Origin: Pseudomonadota bacterium
GTDB lineage: Bacteria; Pseudomonadota; Gammaproteobacteria; Acidiferrobacterales; Acidiferrobacteraceae
Length of the DNA: 10,867 nucleotides
NCBI GenBank assembly: GCA_021795255.1
Contig: JAJYPQ010000099.1
Coordinates: 1 to 10,867, forward strand
Direction: 5' to 3'
The notes below the pieces were generated by a model that worked only from the letters and a program-made list of their open reading frames with translations, did not search any database and was not told the DNA's origin. The position numbers were made by a program, and so were the translations under genes. Below are positions 6,752 to 10,867 of the stretch, one piece after another (the first letter of the stretch is position 1; each line of letters begins with the position of its first letter).

Positions 6752-7594
6752 TCACATCCTAGTACGCGGCTGCATACGTGGGCGCTCCTGCCACACCGGC
6801 ACACAGCTCGCGGGGAGCTCGGGAAGACCGCCAGGACGCGGCCGCCAGGGTAAAGGCTTATGGTAATCGGATCCGACCGAGGCCCGAAGATGGTAAAGCT
6901 CGGCAAGCCGCGCGAGGCGCGCTATTTCCCCGGCATCAAGCCCCGCTGTGACCACTTCCAGGGCCGCGCCCCCGGCCTCCGCAAACTCGCGCACCAGCTG
7001 CTGCAAACGACCGCTACTCAAACGATAACGGGTCGGGTGAGCGAGCACCGCACAACCACCGGCTCCCCGTATCCAACTTATGACCTCGGCCATGTCGGCC
7101 CACGCGACACCCACGTAGCCGGCACCGCCGCGCGCCAGAAAGCGCTTAAACGCGACCGCGCGATCGCGCGCGTGCCCCTGATCTACCAACCAGTCGGCAA
7201 TATGGGTACGGCTCACGATCCCTTCCCGAATCAAAACCTCGCGGGCATCACCGAGCCCAGCTTCGGCCAAGGCTTGGACGATGGCCGAGGCCCGGACGCG
7301 CCGGATCTCTTGCAAGCGCTGAAGCCCACGCCGCAAGGGCTCGTATGATGGGTCGATATCGAGCCCTACTATGTGGACACCAAAGCCCTGCCATGACATC
7401 GAAACCTCCACGCCAGACACCAAGACGATGTCATGGGTGTCGGCGGCGCTCACGGCCTCTTGTAAGCCCGCTACGGTATCGTGATCGGTAAGCGCCAGGA
7501 CCTGCACTCCGGCACTCGCCGCACAGGCGACCAGAGCCGTGGCACTCAATTCCCCGTCGGACCAGACTGTATGTGTATGCAAATCGTAGTACAA
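6752..7594 (-). CDS. rnm: RNase AM (YciV), PHP-domain 5'-exonuclease/phosphatase
   Basis: In E. coli this enzyme trims the 5' ends of 5S, 23S and 16S rRNA, and homologs also hydrolyse 3',5'-nucleotide bisphosphates. The 280-residue protein is a full PHP domain with metal-binding residues in YDLHTHTVWSDG (His6, His8, Asp13), LTDHDT (Asp37, His38), GVEVS (Glu63), HIVGLDID (His74), RTHIADWLV (His131), VLAHPTRY (His186) and VGSDYHKP (Asp243, His245). All expected positions are filled, so it should be active. Translation starts at TTG (7594), two codons before YDLH; no in-frame ATG lies between this TTG and the nearest upstream stop. An AAAGGA site lies 10 nt upstream. It is the first gene of the minus-strand operon rnm-yciO-M50-trpS-scpA-scpB-rluB-glycosylase. 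Confidence 0.95.
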   Translation of the reverse strand: MYYDLHTHTVWSDGELSATALVACAASAGVQVLALTDHDTVAGLQEAVSAADTHDIVLVSGVEVSMSWQGFGVHIVGLDIDPSYEPLRRGLQRLQEIRRVRASAIVQALAEAGLGDAREVLIREGIVSRTHIADWLVDQGHARDRAVAFKRFLARGGAGYVGVAWADMAEVISWIRGAGGCAVLAHPTRYRLSSGRLQQLVREFAEAGGAALEVVTAGLDAGEIARLARLAELYHLRASVGSDYHKPLPWRPRPGGLPELPASCVPVWQERPRMQPRTRM

Positions 7595-7595
7595 T
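7590..7595 (+). promoter_or_regulatory. Candidate -10 element for the 7625 gene
   Basis: TACAAT matches the sigma70 -10 consensus at 5 of 6 positions and would give a start near 7602, about 23 nt before the ATG. The -35 positions at 16-18 nt spacing are poor matches and there is no extended -10 TG. It overlaps the first codons of rnm, because only 30 nt separate the divergent start codons. Confidence 0.35.
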
Positions 7596-7624
7596 TGGCT
7601 ACCATCCTTTAACCGCTGAGGCCC

Positions 7625-8356
7625 ATGATCCCGATTCTATCGCTCCCCCAAATTCGCGAACGTCTCCCCAAGATCAAGAACGCGCTGCTCGCGGCCTGGC
7701 GTCCTCAGGGTGCGGCGAGCCAAGAGAACGACCCGGAATCCCTTATTCGTCTACTGGACGAATTCTTTACTCTGTTGATGACCATGGACCAGCGCTACGG
7801 GGAGGATGCGCCCTTACCCGACGATGACGCCACGCGCCTCGGCGACACCGGTCTCCTCGTACTGGCCGAGCTGACTCAGATGAGTCAGCAGCTGGGCATC
7901 CCTCAGCTCAAATCCGAACTCGACCGGCTCGCAGTCACCGCCGGGGATTGGATTATGCGCCATCAAGGCGAGATCCAGACGCTCGAACCCATTGTAAACG
8001 GCTTAGCGATCATGGCCAATGAACTTCATGAGCCCCAAGCCCTCGAGGACATGGCGGACTTTATGGACAAAGTCATGAAAGCGACAGCGCCCGATATCGC
8101 CGCCGACACCGACAAGACCGATAGTGGGCGGCCTTGGCGCGTCTTGCACTTAAACCGCGCGATCGTGGCCACGCGCTCCTATAACACCGAACTTATGGCG
8201 CAAGTCTTTGACGATCTCATTCAAGAGTTGCCGCAAGACGCGTCTGAGTTCTTTCGCGAAGGAATGCGCCAGATGGAGGTCATCGATTATCCGGCCAAAG
8301 TAAAGACCGTTATGACCCACTACTTTCAGGGCCTGTCGCAGCACGCGCTTCATTAG
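7625..8356 (+). CDS. Protein of unknown function, soluble, helical
   Basis: I do not recognise a named family for this 243-residue protein. It has no signal peptide, no membrane segment and no cysteine. The composition is acidic and strongly helix-forming, with heptad-like Leu/Met/Ile spacing at about 38-55, 76-105 and 125-155. The most motif-like stretch is at 169-232: RPWRVLHLNRAIVATRS, then a helix ending in DDLIQELPQDASEFFREGM, then RQMEVIDYPAKV. Its Pro-Trp and Phe-Phe-Arg-Glu-Gly-Met elements look constrained. The linker at 157-170 is Asp-rich. The ATG at 7625 follows GAGG only 3 nt upstream, a tight spacing. It stands alone, divergent from rnm and followed by a 329-nt non-coding region. 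Codon use resembles that of its neighbours, so there is no sign of recent transfer. Function cannot be inferred. Confidence 0.88.
   Translation: MIPILSLPQIRERLPKIKNALLAAWRPQGAASQENDPESLIRLLDEFFTLLMTMDQRYGEDAPLPDDDATRLGDTGLLVLAELTQMSQQLGIPQLKSELDRLAVTAGDWIMRHQGEIQTLEPIVNGLAIMANELHEPQALEDMADFMDKVMKATAPDIAADTDKTDSGRPWRVLHLNRAIVATRSYNTELMAQVFDDLIQELPQDASEFFREGMRQMEVIDYPAKVKTVMTHYFQGLSQHALH
7634..7639 (-). promoter_or_regulatory. Candidate -10 element for the rnm operon
   Basis: On the minus strand TAGAAT matches the -10 consensus at 5 of 6 positions. It would start transcription near 7627, about 33 nt before the TTG start of rnm. No good -35 is visible at 16-18 nt spacing. It lies inside the first codons of the divergent 7625 gene, so the two divergent promoters would sit back-to-back and overlap. 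Confidence 0.3.
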
Positions 8357-8685
8357 GAACGCACGGGCCTGAAGGCCGACTCTCTCAGGCGAACCTAGAC
8401 CCCGTGGTGCCAGGCCTAATGGGACCGAGAGGCCCTAAAGCCGGCGCCTCAAGCCACGCCCAAGCGGCCAGCATTCATGGCCGAGCGCTTGCGCCTTCGC
8501 CCGCGAACGGCAAGACCTCCCTCTTCGCCACAAGGCGCGCCCCGACGTTTTCACCGACCTTACACAAAGAAAGTTCGAATTTGAACCCAAAAGCCTTTAT
8601 TCTCGTGAAAAGGACGCTTAGGATACGCATCTAAGCCAAAGCAGCTAGTGGCTTATGATACCAAGCAAGCGGGGAGATAAAGGCA
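8357..8685. other. 329-nt non-coding region with several inverted repeats
   Basis: No convincing gene is present; a 76-codon plus-strand frame at 8404-8634 has atypical low-complexity composition and no relatives that I recognise. Visible structure: GCCTGA/TCAGGC (8367-8372 with 8385-8390) just after the 7625 gene, possibly its terminator although no T-run follows; GGCCT/AGGCC (8413-8417 with 8430-8434); CGGCCA/TGGCCG with a 7-nt loop (8465-8483); a near-palindrome GTTCGAATTTGAAC (8573-8586); and the nested repeats at 8616-8655 listed separately. The left part is GC-rich, and the right part from about 8560 is AT-richer, as expected for a promoter region. Confidence 0.6.
8616..8659 (+). promoter_or_regulatory. 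Competing inverted repeats and -10-like box before yciI
   Basis: GCTTAG (8616-8621) pairs perfectly with CTAAGC (8631-8636). The second arm is shared by TAAGCCA (8632-8638), which pairs perfectly with TGGCTTA (8649-8655). The two stems are mutually exclusive, as in an attenuator. Alternatively the 7-10-7 inverted repeat is a protein-binding operator, since TATGAT (8654-8659, 5 of 6 to the -10 consensus) overlaps its right arm and would start transcription about 20 nt before yciI. The -35 for that box is poor. The repeats are seen directly; their role is inference. Confidence 0.4.
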
Positions 8686-8985
8686 ATGTTGTACATGATC
8701 GTCGGGCAGATCGCGCCTGACAGCAATGCGCGTCGCGAGGCTGCCCGCCCCGACCATCTCCAACGCCTGCATACCCTCCTTAACGAGGGCCGTCTCGTAC
8801 TGGCGGGCCCCTGCCCCGCTGTCGACAGTCGCGATCCGGGACCGGCCGGCTACACCGCGAGCCTCATTGTGGCCGAATTTTCCTCTCTGACCGAGGCCAC
8901 GGCTTGGGCCGAGGATGATCCTTATAAGCGTGCCGGGGTCTATCAGGACATAGCGGTACGGCCCTTTCGGCAGACTTTGCCATGA
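8686..8985 (+). CDS. yciI: YciI-like protein
   Basis: The 99-residue protein belongs to the small ferredoxin-like YCII family, whose conserved His-Asp pair has been proposed to be catalytic but whose substrate is unknown. The family pattern is complete: MLYMIVG opening strand, RPDHLQRLHTL (His24), EGRLVLAGPCPAVDSRDPGPAGYTASLIVAEF (split across 34-65), and AEDDPYKRAGVYQDIAVRPF (Asp78) at the C-terminal strand. The length matches E. coli YciI. GGGGAG lies 9 nt before the ATG at 8686; a second ATG at codon 4 is less likely because it would remove the first strand. The stop overlaps the bolA start (ATGA), the first link in a yciI-bolA-parvulin unit. Confidence 0.95.
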   Translation: MLYMIVGQIAPDSNARREAARPDHLQRLHTLLNEGRLVLAGPCPAVDSRDPGPAGYTASLIVAEFSSLTEATAWAEDDPYKRAGVYQDIAVRPFRQTLP

Positions 8986-9242
8986 GCCTGCGGGACACCA
9001 TTGAAGAGCGTTTGAGGCAGGAGTTCGCCCCCGAAGATCTCGAAGTGGGGGACGATTCGCTGCAGCACGTGGGACACGCCGGTGCCCAAGACGGCGGCCA
9101 TTACTCGGTGCTTATCGTGGCCGAACGCTTCCGCGGCCGGTCCTTACTCGAACGTCATCGCCTCGTTTACGATGCCCTCGCTTCCCTTCGGAAGGACATC
9201 CATGCGCTCTCGATTCGTGCTCTGACACCTGGGGAGATCTAG
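8982..9242 (+). CDS. bolA: BolA-family protein
   Basis: BolA proteins bind monothiol glutaredoxins and share a [2Fe-2S] cluster with them, linking iron-sulfur status to regulation; some also bind DNA. The 86-residue protein has the KH-like fold signature: FAPEDLEVGDDSLQHVGHAG (15-34), the strand YSVLIVAERFRGRSLLERHRLVYDAL (split at 41-66), and the final IHALSIRALTP (73-83) with the conserved His74 that can act as a cluster ligand. Between the first strand and the HAG motif there is no cysteine-containing loop of the BolA-H type. The ATG overlaps the yciI stop, so translation is coupled. It could be called either BolA or IbaG-like; FAP and GHAG favour BolA. No glutaredoxin is encoded nearby. 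Confidence 0.92.
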   Translation: MSLRDTIEERLRQEFAPEDLEVGDDSLQHVGHAGAQDGGHYSVLIVAERFRGRSLLERHRLVYDALASLRKDIHALSIRALTPGEI

Positions 9243-9251
9243 GGGGACACT

Positions 9252-10085
9252 ATGCGCTACTTCGCTCGCTTCACACCCGCCCGCACCGCCGTTTTTGGCG
9301 TCATGGCGCTTCTCAGCGCCTGTCATACGGCGCCTGTTACGGATAAGAGCCGGGTACTGGCCACCGTGAATGGGGAGCGCATCACCGAGCGCGACTACCA
9401 GGACTACCTCCGGGCCCGCGACCTTCAAGAACCCGCCCTTCCCCGCAACGCCCAGAGCCAGCGGATCGTCTTGAACGAGCTCATTAACCGGGTCACCCTG
9501 GCGCAGGCGGCCTTGAAGTCTCATCTCAATCGCGTTCCCGCCGTGCATGTCGCCTTGAAGGAAGACCGAGAAAACATCCTGGCCCGGGCCATGCTCAAAC
9601 ACTATATCGCCCGCCACCCGATTTCGCTGACGGCGCTTCGGGCGCTTTATCGTAAAGAGGTCCTGAAGGCCCCGCACGAAGAATACCGGGCCCGCCACAT
9701 CCTGGTGGCCACCAAGGCCGAGGCCGAGGCCGTGCTGCGCGAGCTCCATCACGGAGCGCGGTTTTCGGTGCTCGCGCGCCACAACTCCTTGGATGTTCCC
9801 TCCGGGGATCAGGGAGGCGAACTGGGGTGGTTTAGCGCAAGTGACGTCCTTCCTTCCTTCTACCGAGCCTTGGCACATCTGCGCGTGGGGGAAATCTCAC
9901 CGAAGCCCATAAAGACCCGCTTTGGCTGGCATATCATCCAGCTACAAGCCGAACGGGCCTATACACCGCCCCCCTTTTCTCAAGTCGAGCGCCAATTGTA
10001 TCGGTCCGCTGAGCAGAAACGAGTAGACGAGATGATGGCCGCCCTGCGCAAAAAGGCCCGCATTCGCGTGGCCGTTACGCCATAA
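9252..10085 (+). CDS. SurA/PpiC-type parvulin peptidyl-prolyl isomerase, predicted lipoprotein
   Basis: This is a predicted periplasmic foldase of 277 residues. The N-terminal signal peptide ends in a lipobox LSAC with Cys24 (MALLSACHT), so it should be lipid-anchored, probably in the outer membrane since residue +2 is His and not Asp. A SurA/PrsA-like helical domain spans about 36-140 (VLATVNGERITERDY, RIVLNELINRVTL). One rotamase (parvulin) domain follows at about 144-236 with the motifs YRARHILV, GGELGWFSASDVLPSF and TRFGWHIIQL. A basic helical tail ends the protein. SurA has two parvulin domains and no lipid anchor, so this is closer to PrsA or PpiC. The start has GGGGG 5 nt upstream and lies 9 nt after bolA, making it the third gene of the unit. 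Confidence 0.93.
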   Translation: MRYFARFTPARTAVFGVMALLSACHTAPVTDKSRVLATVNGERITERDYQDYLRARDLQEPALPRNAQSQRIVLNELINRVTLAQAALKSHLNRVPAVHVALKEDRENILARAMLKHYIARHPISLTALRALYRKEVLKAPHEEYRARHILVATKAEAEAVLRELHHGARFSVLARHNSLDVPSGDQGGELGWFSASDVLPSFYRALAHLRVGEISPKPIKTRFGWHIIQLQAERAYTPPPFSQVERQLYRSAEQKRVDEMMAALRKKARIRVAVTP

Positions 10086-10133
10086 ACGACGGCCTATGGC
10101 CTCTTAAGGAGGCGGGCCGGTCCCGGTCGTCGT
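10086..10133. terminator. Nested stem-loop between convergent genes
   Basis: Directly after the parvulin stop, ACGACGGCC (10086-10094) pairs with GGTCGTCGT (10125-10133) over 9 bp with one G-U. Inside it, GCCTC (10099-10103) pairs with GAGGC (10109-10113) around a 5-nt loop. It lies between two converging genes and could end transcription from both sides. Neither strand has the T-run of a classical intrinsic terminator, so a Rho-dependent or purely structural role is equally possible. Confidence 0.4.
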
Positions 10134-10152
10134 ACCGCGGCCCCTACGCCCT

Positions 10153-10719
10153 TTAGTCGGGTATCGCCCGTCCGCGCGCCAAGCGGACACGCTGCCCGAT
10201 CGGCACGTAGCGCCGCTGCTCGATCTGCACGCGCCCGCCCGTATCGCGCCGCACGACAATATCGTAGACCTTGTGTCCCGAAACCTGCTCACCAATATGA
10301 TTGCCGAGGAAGGCTCCGCCGATGGCGCCAGCGACCGTGGCCACGGTTTGCCCGCGGCCATTTCCGATCTGGTGTCCCACGACGGCGCCAGCGAGGCCAC
10401 CCAGGATCGCGCCCCCCGGACTCATAGAACCGGCCACGTGAACGATGCGCACGGCGATGACAGTCCCTTGGTAGGGAGAAAGAACCGGCGCCAAGCTCCG
10501 GGCATAATGAACGGCGCTTGGGGCGGGGGCCACGTAGGCGGGCGCGGACGCCAAGCGCCTAGCCGAACTCGGTACGGGGCGCCGGACCTGGGGTGCCTGG
10601 GGCAAGGCCTGGGGCGCGGTGGCGGCCGTCCGCGGCCCCGGTAAGACATACAAAAGCACGCCTGCGGTCGTCGCCGCGGCGGCAACACCCGTCATAACCG
10701 TCAAAAGTATGGGCTTCAT
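10153..10719 (-). CDS. Glycine-zipper (17-kDa antigen/SlyB-like) envelope protein with N-terminal anchor
   Basis: The 188-residue protein has an uncleaved-looking hydrophobic N-terminus (about 4-26). An Ala/Pro-rich linker follows (27-83), then a glycine-zipper segment (102-141) built on GGAILGGLAGAVVGHQIGNG and VAGAIGGAFLGNHIG. It ends in a basic beta-rich C-terminal region with YDIVVRRDTGGRVQIEQRRY. This resembles the glycine-zipper 2TM family of envelope proteins such as SlyB/PcpY, but there is no cysteine, so it is not a lipoprotein. A GTG at 10761 in the same frame lies within the promoter spacer and cannot be the start; the ATG at 10719 fits a 23-nt leader with GAG 5 nt upstream. It is convergent with the parvulin gene. 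Role in envelope integrity is inferred from the family only. Confidence 0.85.
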   Translation of the reverse strand: MKPILLTVMTGVAAAATTAGVLLYVLPGPRTAATAPQALPQAPQVRRPVPSSARRLASAPAYVAPAPSAVHYARSLAPVLSPYQGTVIAVRIVHVAGSMSPGGAILGGLAGAVVGHQIGNGRGQTVATVAGAIGGAFLGNHIGEQVSGHKVYDIVVRRDTGGRVQIEQRRYVPIGQRVRLARGRAIPD

Positions 10720-10748
10720 AATCACTCGCGATAGGGGCACTGAGCGGG

Positions 10749-10777
10749 AGGATAGGAGCACCAGCCTCAGGCGTCAA
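10749..10777 (-). promoter_or_regulatory. Sigma70 promoter for the glycine-zipper gene
   Basis: On the minus strand TTGACG (10777-10772, 5 of 6 to consensus) and TATCCT (10754-10749, 4 of 6) are separated by exactly 17 nt. Transcription would begin near 10742, about 23 nt before the ATG at 10719. This decides against the longer reading frame that begins at 10761. Confidence 0.65.
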
Positions 10778-10786
10778 CGGCCCAAT

Positions 10787-10867
10787 TCACCGGTCACCCG
10801 CCTCAGACGACCGATCATCAAGCCAAACCCTCAACCGGTCCAGATCAATCACGGGTACCCCCAGCTC
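10787..10867 (-). CDS. Possible 3' end of an unidentified gene (runs off right edge)
   Basis: On the minus strand one frame is open from the window edge for 26 codons to a TGA at 10787, ending PVIDLDRLRVWLDD...EAGDR. The other two minus frames close quickly. The stop lies just before the promoter of the glycine-zipper gene, which is where an upstream gene would be expected to end. The fragment is too short to identify. Confidence 0.45.
   Translation of the reverse strand, partial: ELGVPVIDLDRLRVWLDDRSSEAGDR

Noticed and set aside
8365..8400. Resemblance to part of a glycine riboswitch (CTCTCAGGC-like segment after GAAGG)
   Set aside because: The upstream GAGAG-type partner strand and the GGACAGA end are missing, the order and spacing are wrong, and no glycine-related gene lies downstream.
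8404..8634. Plus-strand 76-codon frame as a small gene
   Set aside because: No ribosome-binding site, atypical Ser/Pro/Ala-rich composition, and the frame runs through several inverted repeats and into the yciI control region.
9144..9878. A 244-codon open frame on the minus strand
   Set aside because: It is antisense to the parvulin gene, whose motifs, signal peptide and ribosome-binding site are clear. The frame is a high-GC shadow.
10720..10761. Longer glycine-zipper protein starting at GTG 10761
   Set aside because: That codon lies between the -35 and -10 elements of the gene's own promoter, so it would not be transcribed from it.
1..10867. Mobile element, prophage, CRISPR array, toxin-antitoxin or defence system
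   Set aside because: No transposase, integrase, terminal repeats, spaced direct repeats, defence domains or shift in base composition was seen; nearly all genes are conserved housekeeping genes.

Overview
The window is GC-rich, densely packed bacterial chromosome whose gene content points to a gammaproteobacterium. The evidence is an rnm (yciV)-yciO pair resembling the E. coli one, a yciI-bolA pair, RluB, a long tryptophanyl-tRNA synthetase, an outer-membrane MlaA lipoprotein and an rpsP-rimM pair. The genus cannot be named from the sequence. There is no phage, transposon, CRISPR array, tRNA or rRNA gene. This is a housekeeping region, and I found no convincing new multi-gene system.

Positions 1-7594 are read entirely from the minus strand. 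Starting at 7594 and running leftwards, the order is rnm (rRNA 5'-end exonuclease), yciO, an M50 membrane protease, trpS, scpA, scpB, rluB and an endonuclease III-like glycosylase. Neighbouring genes lie 0-12 nt apart or overlap by 4 nt (ATGA/GTGA), so these eight genes very probably form one operon. After a 73-nt gap holding a good sigma70-type promoter comes mlaA. A further 73-nt gap with a weaker promoter precedes rpsP-rimM, the start of the usual rpsP-rimM-trmD-rplS operon; rimM runs off the left edge.

Positions 7625-10085 are read from the plus strand. A 243-residue protein that I do not recognise is divergent from rnm, with only 30 nt between them. A 329-nt non-coding stretch rich in inverted repeats follows. 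Then comes a compact yciI-bolA-parvulin lipoprotein operon. A convergent minus-strand gene (10719-10153) encodes an anchored glycine-zipper envelope protein and has its own promoter. The last 81 nt are probably the 3' end of another minus-strand gene.

Themes: RNA maturation and translation (rnm, rluB, trpS, rpsP, rimM), chromosome condensation (scpAB), DNA repair, envelope maintenance (mlaA, parvulin lipoprotein, glycine-zipper protein) and Fe-S or redox links (bolA, a Cys4 motif in TrpRS, a Cys4 motif in the glycosylase). The points most worth checking are the predicted Fe-S TrpRS, a perfect 8-copy 12-bp repeat that adds a polyacidic tail to ScpB, a glycosylase with Glu where endonuclease III has its catalytic Lys, competing inverted repeats before yciI, and the unknown 243-residue protein.
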